15,593 nucleotides of DNA from Candidatus Omnitrophota bacterium. Lineage in GTDB: Bacteria > Omnitrophota > Gorgyraeia > Gygaellales > Profunditerraquicolaceae. Position numbers and translations under genes: made by a program. Where the stretch lies: positions 1 through 15,593 of the forward strand of contig JAQTNB010000003.1 in NCBI GenBank assembly GCA_028714055.1, read 5' to 3'. The notes beneath the pieces were generated by a model. It was not told where the DNA came from and ran no database searches. It saw only the letters and a list, made by a program, of their open reading frames with translations. This document shows, piece after piece, positions 5,068 through 12,349 of the stretch (the stretch's first letter is position 1; the number at the start of each line of letters is the position of its first letter).

Positions 5068-6789
5068 ATGGATTTGGATACCCTGAGGCACTCCTGTTCG
5101 CATGTCATGGCAGAGGCGGTAAAGCAGCTGTGGCCCGAGACCAAGCTTGCCATCGGCCCGGCGATCGAAGACGGCTTTTATTACGACTTCGACCGCACAG
5201 AGCCCTTTACGGACGATGACCTGGTGCGCATAGAGGAAAAAATGCGCCAGATCATCGCTGCGGATGAGCCGTTCGTGCGGCAGGAGATCTCAAAGGAAGA
5301 GGCGCTGCGCCTTTTTTCTCAACTGCACGAGGATTATAAGGTTGAGCTCATCGGCGGCCTTGCCGACGGGACCGTATCCGTCTACCGGACCGGGAATGGC
5401 TTTGTTGACCTCTGCCGCGGGCCCCATGTGGCGCGCACCGGCGAGATAAGAGCGTTTAAACTGCTTTCTGTTGCAGGCGCCTATTGGCACGGGATCGAGA
5501 CCAATCCCATGCTGCAGCGGATCTACGGGACCTGCTTTTTAACCCGGGAAGAATTAGAAACGCACCTGAAGAACATCCAGGAGGCTAAGCAGCGGGATCA
5601 TCGCAAGCTCGGGCCTTCGCTTGAGCTCTTTGACATATATCATGAGAGTGCCGGAGCGGGATTGGTGTTTTACCATCCGAAGGGCGCTCTGTTGCGCAAG
5701 ATAATCGAGGATTACGAGAAAGAACAGCACCTCAAGCGCGGATATCAGATGGTCATAACCCCGCACATCATGCAGGCAGAGCTGTGGAAGACCTCCGGGC
5801 ATTACGATTATTACAAAGAAAACATGTACACCTTTCATATCGAAGATAAAGAGTTCGTGCTCAAGCCCATGAATTGCCCGGGGCACATCCTTATTTATCA
5901 GTCGAAGACCCGCAGTTACCGGGACCTGCCGCTGAGGCTCTTTGAGCTGGGAACGGTGTACCGCCATGAGAAGGCAGGTGTACTGCACGGGTTGTTGCGC
6001 GTGCGCGGTTTCACCCAGGACGATGCCCATATCTTCTGTCTTCCGGAACAGCTGGACAGCGAGATCGGCGGGATTATCGATTTTGTCTTTGATACCATGA
6101 AGGCCTTTGGTTTCGAAACGGTGGAGATCGAGCTGAGCACGCAGCCCGCAAAATTCATCGGCTCAAACGACGATTGGCAGCGCGCAACCGAAGCCCTGGA
6201 AAATGCCCTTAAAGTAAAGGGCCTGGCTTATCAGGTCAATGCAGGGGACGGGGCGTTTTACGGCCCCAAGATCGACATCAAGCTTAAAGACGCATTGAAG
6301 CGCTCCTGGCAATGCGCTACCATACAGTGCGATTTTGCTTTACCGAAGCGTTTTAACCTTTCCTATGTCGATTCAACGGGAAAGGAGCAGCAGCCGATCA
6401 TGCTGCACCGGGTGCTGCTGGGGAGCCTGGAGCGTTTTATCGGGGCGCTGGTCGAACATTACAAGGGCGACCTTCCTTTATGGCTTGCGCCTGTCCAGGC
6501 GCGGATTATCCCGGTGAAGGAAACGGTGCATGCGTATGCCCGGTCAGTCCAGCAGCGGCTTGAGGCGGCTTTGATACGGGTGGAGCTTGACGCGCGCAAC
6601 GAAACCCTGAACAAAAAGATCCGGCAGGCGGAAATCGAGAAGGTTCCCTACACGATCGTGGTGGGCGAACGCGAGGCAAAAGAAGAAACGATCGCGGTAC
6701 GTAAGCGCGGGGCCGGGGATACGGGCGCCGTGCGCATAGACGAATTTATCAAAAGGGTACAGAGCGAATTGCCCGCGACCGCGGGTTAA
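5068..6789 (+). CDS. thrS: Threonine-tRNA ligase lacking the TGS domain
   Basis: Class II synthetase that charges tRNA-Thr. The protein begins directly in the N2 editing (tRNA_SAD) domain, with H8-x3-H12 and C116-x3-H120 (DLCRGPH), which hydrolyse Ser-tRNA-Thr. The catalytic core follows, with motif 2 (VYRHEKAGVLHGLLRVRGFT) and the three zinc ligands C270 (MNCPGH), H321 (DDAHIF) and H447 (MLHRVLLG). A HGTP anticodon-binding domain (about 475-568) ends it. At 573 residues it is about 65 short of the 640-residue E. coli form, exactly the missing N-terminal TGS domain. The upstream tRNA-Val, 32 bases away, leaves no room for one. ATG 5068 has a purine-rich AGAAAGAGAA leader rather than a strong SD. 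It heads the thrS-infC-rpmI-rplT run. Confidence 0.96.
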   Translation: MDLDTLRHSCSHVMAEAVKQLWPETKLAIGPAIEDGFYYDFDRTEPFTDDDLVRIEEKMRQIIAADEPFVRQEISKEEALRLFSQLHEDYKVELIGGLADGTVSVYRTGNGFVDLCRGPHVARTGEIRAFKLLSVAGAYWHGIETNPMLQRIYGTCFLTREELETHLKNIQEAKQRDHRKLGPSLELFDIYHESAGAGLVFYHPKGALLRKIIEDYEKEQHLKRGYQMVITPHIMQAELWKTSGHYDYYKENMYTFHIEDKEFVLKPMNCPGHILIYQSKTRSYRDLPLRLFELGTVYRHEKAGVLHGLLRVRGFTQDDAHIFCLPEQLDSEIGGIIDFVFDTMKAFGFETVEIELSTQPAKFIGSNDDWQRATEALENALKVKGLAYQVNAGDGAFYGPKIDIKLKDALKRSWQCATIQCDFALPKRFNLSYVDSTGKEQQPIMLHRVLLGSLERFIGALVEHYKGDLPLWLAPVQARIIPVKETVHAYARSVQQRLEAALIRVELDARNETLNKKIRQAEIEKVPYTIVVGEREAKEETIAVRKRGAGDTGAVRIDEFIKRVQSELPATAG

Positions 6790-6816
6790 CCAAAAGGCTC
6801 CCCGGAGCCGCAAGCC

Positions 6817-6825
6817 AAGGAGGTG
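6817..6825 (+). promoter_or_regulatory. Perfect Shine-Dalgarno that fixes the infC start at AUA
   Basis: AAGGAGGTG is fully complementary to the 16S rRNA 3' tail and is the strongest ribosome site in the window. It swallows the only in-frame standard start (GTG 6823-6825) and stands 8 bases (from the AGGAGG core) before ATA 6832-6834. A short GGCTC/GAGCC hairpin (6796-6809) lies just upstream. Confidence 0.75.
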
Positions 6826-6831
6826 GTTGCG

Positions 6832-7338
6832 ATAAAAAAATTTATACGCATAAACGAGAGGATACGCGTCCCCGAAGTGCGGCTTATCGGGCCGGAGGGA
6901 AACCAGATGGGGGTCATGACAACAGTCAAGGCGCAGGAGATGGCCAACCAGTTCGAGTTGGACCTGGTTGAGGTCGCCCCCCAGGCGAGCCCTCCCGTAT
7001 GCCGAATTATAGACTTCAGTAAATTTAAGTATGACCAGGAGAAGAAGGAGCGCGAAGCAAAAAAGCACCAGCGCCAGGTACACCTGAAAGAGATACGCGT
7101 CAAGCCGAACATCGACGAGCACGACTATCAGACGAAGCTCAAACACGCGCTTGACTTTTTGAAGGATAAAAACAAAGTAAAGATCGCCCTGTTTTTCCGG
7201 GGACGGCAAATGGAGCATGTTGACCTGGGGAAACGGATCATGGAGAAATTCATCGTCGACACCCAGAACGAAGGCCTGATCGAACGGGAACCGATGATGG
7301 AAGGCAGGATCATGTCTTTAGTCATCACGCCTAAGTAG
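6832..7338 (+). CDS. infC: Translation initiation factor IF-3, probable AUA start
   Basis: Binds the 30S subunit, keeps it apart from 50S and proofreads start codons and initiator tRNA. The N-terminal domain holds RINERIRVPEVRLIG and the IDFSKFKYDQEKKEREAKK linker. The C-terminal domain begins at VHLKEIRVKPNIDEHDY and includes KVKIALFFRGRQMEH, ending with PMMEGRIMSLVITPK. I place the start at ATA 6832, giving 168 residues, because the perfect SD overlaps the alternative GTG 6823 (171 residues) and so could not serve it. Rare starts (AUU, AUA, AUC) are a known feature of infC and let IF3 repress its own synthesis. It is followed by rpmI and rplT in the standard order. Confidence 0.94.
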   Translation: MKKFIRINERIRVPEVRLIGPEGNQMGVMTTVKAQEMANQFELDLVEVAPQASPPVCRIIDFSKFKYDQEKKEREAKKHQRQVHLKEIRVKPNIDEHDYQTKLKHALDFLKDKNKVKIALFFRGRQMEHVDLGKRIMEKFIVDTQNEGLIEREPMMEGRIMSLVITPK

Positions 7339-7360
7339 GTGCTGAGAAAGAGGAAAAAAG

Positions 7361-7561
7361 ATGGGAAAGCTTAAGACAAAAAAAGGTGTCGCCAAACGGT
7401 TTAGGTTGACCAAGAAAAGAAAAATCAAGTACGACCCGTGCAGCAAAAGCCATCTTTTGTCGAGCAAGGCAAGGGTGCGTTTACGCAGGCTCAAACGCGC
7501 AAAAACCGTGCACGACAGGAAGAACGCCAAGTATCTTAAACGGATGCTTCCGTACGGATAG
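7361..7561 (+). CDS. rpmI: 50S ribosomal protein L35
   Basis: Small basic protein of the large ribosomal subunit, 66 residues, the usual length. The start GKLKTKKGVAKRF, the central SKSHLLSSK and the ending RMLPYG are family signatures. The RBS AGAGGAAAA lies just before ATG 7361. The gap from infC is 22 bases and no separate promoter or L20-type leader structure is evident there. Confidence 0.96.
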   Translation: MGKLKTKKGVAKRFRLTKKRKIKYDPCSKSHLLSSKARVRLRRLKRAKTVHDRKNAKYLKRMLPYG

Positions 7562-7576
7562 GAATGCGAGGAGAAT

Positions 7577-7927
7577 ATGTCTAAAGTCAAACACAGCGTC
7601 GCAACCAGAAGAAGAAAACATAGGACCTTAAAAGCCGCCAAGGGGTTCTGGGGAGACCGGGGGGCGCAATACCAGCAGGCGCGCCGCGCCCTGATGCATG
7701 CGCTTGAATATGCCTACCGGGACAGGCACGTCAGAAAAAGGGATTTTCGCAGCCTCTGGATCGCGCGCATCAATGCCGGCTGCCGGGCGGCGGGGCTGAC
7801 GTACAGCCAGTTCATCAGCGGCTTAAAACAGGCCCGCGTGGGGCTGGACCGAAGGATGCTGGCGGAATTAGCGGTGAAAGACGCCAAGGCCTTTGAGCAA
7901 CTGCTCGCCATCGCTAAAAAGAAGTAG
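7577..7927 (+). CDS. rplT: 50S ribosomal protein L20
   Basis: Early-assembly protein of the large subunit that binds 23S rRNA; in E. coli and B. subtilis it also represses the infC-rpmI-rplT transcript. The 116 residues include the basic tail VATRRRKHRTLKAAKGFWGD (residues 8-27), then RHVRKRDFRSLWIARINA and FISGLKQARVGLDRRMLAELA. Typical signatures are kept, though the N-terminus VKHSVATRRRKH is a variation on the more common VKRGVTARARHK. RBS GAGGAG (7568-7573) precedes ATG 7577. No terminator hairpin lies between this gene and the trk genes 18 bases on, so read-through is expected. Confidence 0.96.
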   Translation: MSKVKHSVATRRRKHRTLKAAKGFWGDRGAQYQQARRALMHALEYAYRDRHVRKRDFRSLWIARINAGCRAAGLTYSQFISGLKQARVGLDRRMLAELAVKDAKAFEQLLAIAKKK

Positions 7928-7945
7928 TTTTTTCGAAAGGACGAT

Positions 7946-8590
7946 ATGTACGTTATCATCGTCGGATGCGGCAGGGTAGGCTCGGAGCTCGCCAAGCTCC
8001 TGTCAAGCGAAGGGCACGATGTCGTCATTGTCGACCGGTCGGCGGAGTCTTTTGAGCGGCTGGGGAGCACCTTTAACGGCCTGACGCTTGTCGGAAACGG
8101 TTTTGACCTGAATCTCCTGCGCCAGGCGGGGATAGGAAAGGCGGATTCCTTCTGCGCGGTTACCAACGGCGACAATACCAACCTTATCGCCGCCCAGGTA
8201 GCGAAAAAAATCTTTAAAGTCTCCAAAGTCATCGCGCGCGTTTATGACCCTCAGCGGGCCCATATCTATGCGGCCCTCGGCATGGACATTATCAGCGGCA
8301 CGATACTCTTTGCCGCCATGCTCAGGGACAAGGTCATCGAAAGCCGCTTTTCCAGTTATCTCATCGAAACAAAGGATCTGGGTGTCATCGAGATCGATGT
8401 CGCGAAAGAACTGGCCGGCGTTTCCATCAAACACGTGAATATGCCGGGCGAGTTCCTGGTCGTGGCTATCCGGCGGATAGACGGGATCATCATCCCCGAG
8501 CCCGACACCGTGCTGAAAGAACAGGATGTGCTGATGGCCGCGGTCAAGGTCGCCAGCCTTAAAAAAATAAAGGAAAAGTTCGGATTATAG
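7946..8590 (+). CDS. trkA: Potassium uptake RCK protein, first of two half-length TrkA/KtrA-type subunits
   Basis: Cytoplasmic nucleotide-gated regulator of a Trk/Ktr potassium channel. One TrkA_N (Rossmann) domain begins at residue 1, with GCGRVG (about 8-13) and the strand-ending aspartate in VVIVDRS. It is followed by a TrkA_C domain in the last 70 residues or so. At 214 residues it is half the size of E. coli TrkA (458), which carries two such modules in one chain. AAAGGA (7936-7941) precedes ATG 7946. The second half-length copy follows after 12 bases and trkH after that, so the pair presumably forms one hetero-oligomeric gating ring, as inferred for other adjacent trkA pairs. Confidence 0.9.
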   Translation: MYVIIVGCGRVGSELAKLLSSEGHDVVIVDRSAESFERLGSTFNGLTLVGNGFDLNLLRQAGIGKADSFCAVTNGDNTNLIAAQVAKKIFKVSKVIARVYDPQRAHIYAALGMDIISGTILFAAMLRDKVIESRFSSYLIETKDLGVIEIDVAKELAGVSIKHVNMPGEFLVVAIRRIDGIIIPEPDTVLKEQDVLMAAVKVASLKKIKEKFGL

Positions 8591-8602
8591 CGAGGAAGCG
8601 GT

Positions 8603-9265
8603 ATGCATATCGTGATCGTGGGTGCCGGTAAAGTCGGTTATTTTCTCTCCAAGCGCCTGGGGCTGCGCAAGCACACCATCAGCATCATCGATAAAGACCG
8701 CGCCGTTTGCGAGGAGATAGCCAAGCAGCTGGAAGTGCTGGTGGTCAACGGCGACGGATGCGACCCGCACATCCTTGAAGAGGCGGGAGCGCGCAAGGCC
8801 GATGTGCTGGCCGCGGTTACCGGGGACGATGAGGATAACCTGATCATTTGCCAGCTGGCAAAAGAGCTTTTCAGCGTGCGCAGGACAGTCGGCCGGGTGA
8901 ACAACCCCGACAACGAATACACCTTCTCGGAACTCGGCATCGACGTTCCGATCGATTCGACGAAGATCATCGCCAAGATCATCGAAGAGGAAGTATCTTT
9001 TTCCGATTTCGTCAACCTGATGAGTTTCAAGCGCGGCAAACTTTCCATTGTGCGCGTCGACCTTCCGGACAACTCACCCGTCATCAATAAGCCCATCTGC
9101 GAGATAACCTGGCCTGAAAACTCGGTGCTGGTTTCTGTCGTGCGCGGCGAAGAAGTCATTGTCCCCAAAGGAAGCACCGTTTTGCAGTCGGGGGACGACG
9201 TTGTCGCACTGACGACTATCGGTAACGAACAGCATTTGTTGCAATTGCTGGTAGGCACCTTATGA
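8603..9265 (+). CDS. trkA: Potassium uptake RCK protein, second half-length TrkA-type subunit
   Basis: Second RCK subunit of the same transporter. It has the dinucleotide-binding motif GAGKVG (about residues 7-12), the aspartate in SIIDKDR, and the NGDGCDP and VTGDDEDNLI segments common in TrkA. It ends with a TrkA_C domain (about 140-220). It is clearly diverged from the preceding subunit, so the pair is an old duplication rather than a recent one. The start ATG 8603 has GAGGAAG upstream. Its stop codon overlaps the ATG of a 38-codon ORF (ATGA at 9262-9265), which in turn overlaps trkH. Confidence 0.9.
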   Translation: MHIVIVGAGKVGYFLSKRLGLRKHTISIIDKDRAVCEEIAKQLEVLVVNGDGCDPHILEEAGARKADVLAAVTGDDEDNLIICQLAKELFSVRRTVGRVNNPDNEYTFSELGIDVPIDSTKIIAKIIEEEVSFSDFVNLMSFKRGKLSIVRVDLPDNSPVINKPICEITWPENSVLVSVVRGEEVIVPKGSTVLQSGDDVVALTTIGNEQHLLQLLVGTL

Positions 9266-9378
9266 AGCTTAAGACCTTTTCCCGTTCGCTCCTCGGTATC
9301 GCTACGGAACTCGCCTACACCATATCGATAATGGCGGCCGCGTTTTTCGTCTGCCTGGCGTTATCGTTCAAAAAATGA
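9262..9378 (+). CDS. 38-residue single-helix membrane protein between trkA and trkH (unlisted small gene)
   Basis: The 110 bases between the second RCK gene and trkH hold an ORF that exactly fills the gap. Its ATG overlaps the upstream stop (ATGA, 9262-9265) and its stop overlaps the trkH start (ATGA, 9375-9378). GGTAGG (9250-9255) is a weak RBS six bases before it. The peptide has a basic N-terminus (MKLKTFSRS), a hydrophobic run of about 20 residues (17-36, TISIMAAAFFVCLALSF) and ends KK, so one transmembrane helix with the N-terminus probably inside. I do not recognise a family with confidence; LLGIATEL recalls the first helix of AtpZ/AtpI-like small proteins, but this is weak. By position it may be a small accessory subunit of the Trk channel, comparable in kind to KdpF. 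Confidence 0.6.
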   Translation: MKLKTFSRSLLGIATELAYTISIMAAAFFVCLALSFKK

Positions 9379-10877
9379 TCCTAAAGCCCAATCTCGATGA
9401 TATCAAGAACATAGGTTTTTACCTGGGGAAAGTTATTATCGGCCTGGGGTTAACCATGTGTCTGCCCATCCTTATCGGGTTGATATACGGTGAGAGCAGC
9501 CCTATCTTTGATTTCATGATCGCCGCGGAGGCGGCCCTTATCCTCGGGTTGGCATTGAAAACGCTCTGCCGCAGCAATAAGGACCTTTCCTGGATGCAGG
9601 GGATGATCGTTGTTTCTCTCTCTTGGATCGTCGCGATGTTTATCGGTGCCATTCCGCTTTATTTAAGCGGCCACTGGCGGTCATTTCTTGACGCGTGTTT
9701 CGACTCAATGTCCGGATTTGCCACCACGGGACTTGCGCTGGGGCAAGACCTGGACCACCTCTCCTATACGCATAATTTCTGGAGACACCTGATCATGTTT
9801 ATCGGCGGGCAGGGGATCGTGGTTGTCGCGCTCTCCTTTTTCATTAAAGGGCTTTCCGGAGCGTTCAAGATGTATGTCGGGGAGGCGCGCGATGAAAGGA
9901 TCCTGCCCAACGTCGTACACACCAGCAGGTTTATCTGGCTGGTGAGCCTGGTGTATTTTGTGTTGGGCACGAGCGTCCTGGCGATCATCGCAAGCGCAGG
10001 CGGCATGCATATCTCAAAGGCCTTGTTCCACGGCGCCTGTGTATTTATGACGGCGTTTGATACGGGAGGGTTTTGCCCTCAGTCGCAGAGTATCCTCTAT
10101 TATCATAGCTTCCCTTTTGAGATCGCCACCGTTGTCATCATGATCCTGGGGGCGCTTAATTTTAAACTGCACTATCATGTCTGGACAGGGAACCGCAAAG
10201 AGATATACCGCAATATCGAGACCGGTACTTTTTTTATTACCGTGATATCGGCATTTTTGGTGACTGCCGTTGGTCTTGCGCAGGCCGGGATATATCAGGG
10301 TGCTTTCGTGCTTTTCCGCAAAGGGTTTTACCAGCTTATTTCCGGCCATACCGGGACGGGGTTTCAGACCATATACCCCCAGCAGTTTGCCGGGGAATGG
10401 AACGATCTTGCGGTCGTCGGTGTCATATGCGGCATGGCCCTGGGAGGCGCGGTGTGTTCTACGACCGGCGCCATCAAGATGCTACGGCTGGGGATCATCT
10501 TTAAGGCAATGGCCCAGGATATCAAAAGGATCATTTTGCCGGAGCGGGCGATCGTGGTAAAGAAATTCCATCATATCCGGGAAACCTTCCTGCAGGATAC
10601 GCATGTGAGACCCGCGCTTTTGATCACCCTGGCGTATCTTTTGCTTTACGGCATAGGCACGTTGGTAGGGATGTTTTTTGGGTATCCGTTTTTGCATTCC
10701 TTGTTTGAATCAACTTCTGCCGCGGCGAATGTCGGGCTCTCCTGCGGTATTACCTCTTCCGGGATGCCCGCGCTGATGAAGGTGGTCTATATCCTGCAGA
10801 TGTGGGCGGGGCGTCTTGAGTTTATGTCGGTATTTACGCTGGTCGGGTTTATGGTCGCAGCGATACGAGGAAAATGA
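9375..10877 (+). CDS. trkH: Trk-type potassium channel/transporter subunit TrkH
   Basis: Polytopic inner-membrane subunit that moves K+ (often with Na+ or H+ coupling) under control of RCK proteins. At 500 residues it shows about ten to twelve hydrophobic segments arranged as four M1-P-M2 repeats. The four filter loops each keep a glycine: G119 in SGFATTGL, G231/G232 in FDTGGF, G329 in HTGTGF and G454 in ANVGLS. The GGAVCSTTGAIKMLRLG segment (about 360-375) matches the intramembrane gate loop of the third repeat, and WAGRLEFMSVFTL is the family C-terminal signature. It starts inside the micro-ORF stop and ends inside the start of the next gene (both ATGA), so the module is tightly coupled. 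No own SD is visible, supporting re-initiation. Confidence 0.95.
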   Translation: MILKPNLDDIKNIGFYLGKVIIGLGLTMCLPILIGLIYGESSPIFDFMIAAEAALILGLALKTLCRSNKDLSWMQGMIVVSLSWIVAMFIGAIPLYLSGHWRSFLDACFDSMSGFATTGLALGQDLDHLSYTHNFWRHLIMFIGGQGIVVVALSFFIKGLSGAFKMYVGEARDERILPNVVHTSRFIWLVSLVYFVLGTSVLAIIASAGGMHISKALFHGACVFMTAFDTGGFCPQSQSILYYHSFPFEIATVVIMILGALNFKLHYHVWTGNRKEIYRNIETGTFFITVISAFLVTAVGLAQAGIYQGAFVLFRKGFYQLISGHTGTGFQTIYPQQFAGEWNDLAVVGVICGMALGGAVCSTTGAIKMLRLGIIFKAMAQDIKRIILPERAIVVKKFHHIRETFLQDTHVRPALLITLAYLLLYGIGTLVGMFFGYPFLHSLFESTSAAANVGLSCGITSSGMPALMKVVYILQMWAGRLEFMSVFTLVGFMVAAIRGK

Positions 10878-11353
10878 CCAAGTTCATTCTTTGCGCCTGT
10901 GTGTTCTTACTGTTTTCCGGTATGGGGGGAGCCTGTGCCCAGCCGGTAGAGAGCCGCCAGCTGGTGAGCAAGGCGGATCTCTATGACGGGAAAACCGTGG
11001 CCTATGAAGGCGAGGCCATCGGTGATATAATGGTGCGGGGTGATCATGCCTGGATTAACGTACACGACGGTTCTTACGCCATCGGGATCTGGATTAAACG
11101 CGAGGCTGCCTCCGCGGTTACCCATACCGGCGGCTATAAATCAAAAGGGGATTGGGTAGAAGTAGTCGGGGTTTTAAACAAGGCATGCCCCCGGCACGGC
11201 GGAGACTTGGATATCCATGCCGAATCCCTGCGCGTCATTACGCCGGGCGCGCTGCGCCGGGAAGCGGTCAGTCAGGATAAAAAGACGGTTGTCTACATTT
11301 TAGCGGGAGTATTATGCCTGGTTATGATAGCAAGCCTATTCGTGAAGAAATAG
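10874..11353 (+). CDS. Secreted OB-like domain protein with C-terminal membrane anchor, function unknown
   Basis: The 159-residue protein has a signal peptide (hydrophobic residues 4-18; likely SPase I cleavage after ACA at 20-22). A beta-rich domain with the OB-fold-like pattern VAYEGEAIGDIMVRGDHAW, INVHDG and AIGIW (about 40-75) follows, then WVEVVGVLNKACPRHGGDLD (about 93-112). A second hydrophobic helix (138-157) is followed by KK. The topology is therefore an external domain tied to the membrane by its C-terminus. I do not know a named function; short OB-fold modules of this kind occur in putative nucleic-acid- or ligand-binding proteins. Its ATG overlaps the trkH stop by 4 bases and its last 40 bases overlap pheS, so it belongs to the transcript joining the two. 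Confidence 0.75.
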   Translation: MTKFILCACVFLLFSGMGGACAQPVESRQLVSKADLYDGKTVAYEGEAIGDIMVRGDHAWINVHDGSYAIGIWIKREAASAVTHTGGYKSKGDWVEVVGVLNKACPRHGGDLDIHAESLRVITPGALRREAVSQDKKTVVYILAGVLCLVMIASLFVKK

Positions 11354-12348
11354 AGCGGGCTGCCCAGGGGATCAACTCTTCCCGGGAGCTTGAAGAGTTC
11401 AAGATAAAATACCTGGGAAGAAAAGGGGTCCTTGCCCAGTTGACCGCCTCTATCCCGCAGCTGGCTCCTTCTGAGCGGGCGGCGTTCGGCAAAGAGATCA
11501 ACGCCCTCAAAGAAAAGATCGCTTTACTGGTGGCTGAAAAACAGGGGTCTTTCGCGGGCAGCGTAAGCGTTTCCTCCAAAACGCCCGTCGACGTCACGAT
11601 GCCGGGGATTGCCCAGCCCGTGGGCAGGATCCATGTGCTTACGCAGCTTATCGAAGAGATCTGCGACATATTCGTGCGCATGGGGTTCCTTGTCATGGAG
11701 GGGCCGGAGGTCGAAAGCGAGTATAATAATTTTACCGGGCTCAATATCCCGCTGGAACACCCTTCGCGGGAGGCCTTTGATACGTTTTATCTGAAGAGGG
11801 CGCCGCAGGATAAAGAACGTTTCCTGCTGCGCAGCCAGACCTCGCCTGTGCAGGTCAGGGCGATGAAGGCATATAAGCCTCCGTTAGCCGTGGTGGCTCC
11901 GGGAAGGGTGTACCGCCCGGACGCAGTCGATGCCTCCCACTCGTTTATGTTCCATCAGATCGAGGGCTTTATGGTTGACCGGGGTATAACCTTCGCGGAC
12001 CTTAAAGGGACCTTGGAGCTTTTTGCCAAGACTGTGTTTGGCAAAGATATCTCGATGCGCTTCAGGCCGCATTTCTTCCCGTTTACCGAACCCTCTGCCG
12101 AAGTGGATATCAGCTGTATCATCTGTAAAGGAAAAGGCTGCTCAGTGTGCGGCAGGAAAGGCTGGCTTGAAATACTCGGTTCCGGGATGATCCACCCGCA
12201 GGTATTCAGGAACGTCGGCTACGACCCCTCCCGGTACACGGGCTTTGCCTTCGGTATGGGTGTTGAGCGGATTGCGATGCTGCGCTACGGGATCAACGAC
12301 ATCAGGCTTTTTTTCGAGAATGACGCGCGCTTCTTAAAGGAATTTTAG
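11314..12348 (+). CDS. pheS: Phenylalanine-tRNA ligase alpha subunit
   Basis: Catalytic subunit of the alpha2-beta2 class II enzyme. The N-terminal coiled coil (about 1-85) includes the KIKYLGRKGVL signature. The core has MEGPEVESEYNNF, LLRSQTSPVQVRAM, RVYRPDAVDASHSFMFHQIEG (start of motif 2) and RFRPHFFPFTEPSAEVD. Motif 3 is FAFGMGVERIAMLRYGI. A four-cysteine insert (C268, C271, C276, C279) forms a CxxC-x4-CxxC putative zinc knuckle seen in a subset of bacterial PheS. The length (344) is usual. The ATG has GGGAG (11305-11309) four bases upstream and lies 40 bases inside the previous gene. No in-frame start lies closer that would keep the conserved coiled coil. Confidence 0.96.
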   Translation: MPGYDSKPIREEIERAAQGINSSRELEEFKIKYLGRKGVLAQLTASIPQLAPSERAAFGKEINALKEKIALLVAEKQGSFAGSVSVSSKTPVDVTMPGIAQPVGRIHVLTQLIEEICDIFVRMGFLVMEGPEVESEYNNFTGLNIPLEHPSREAFDTFYLKRAPQDKERFLLRSQTSPVQVRAMKAYKPPLAVVAPGRVYRPDAVDASHSFMFHQIEGFMVDRGITFADLKGTLELFAKTVFGKDISMRFRPHFFPFTEPSAEVDISCIICKGKGCSVCGRKGWLEILGSGMIHPQVFRNVGYDPSRYTGFAFGMGVERIAMLRYGINDIRLFFENDARFLKEF

Positions 12349-12349
12349 G

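Noticed and set aside
6796..6809. GGCTC/GAGCC hairpin between thrS and infC as a terminator
   Set aside because: Only five pairs and no U-run follows; instead a perfect Shine-Dalgarno does. At most it tunes infC translation.
6823..6825. GTG as the infC start codon
   Set aside because: It lies inside the AAGGAGGTG ribosome site, so that site cannot position it. ATA 6832 has proper spacing and fits IF3 biology.
6544..7218. Minus-strand ORF (224 codons) across the thrS-infC junction
   Set aside because: It is antisense to conserved thrS and infC coding sequence, including the strong infC ribosome site; low-complexity hydrophobic translation with no recognisable family.
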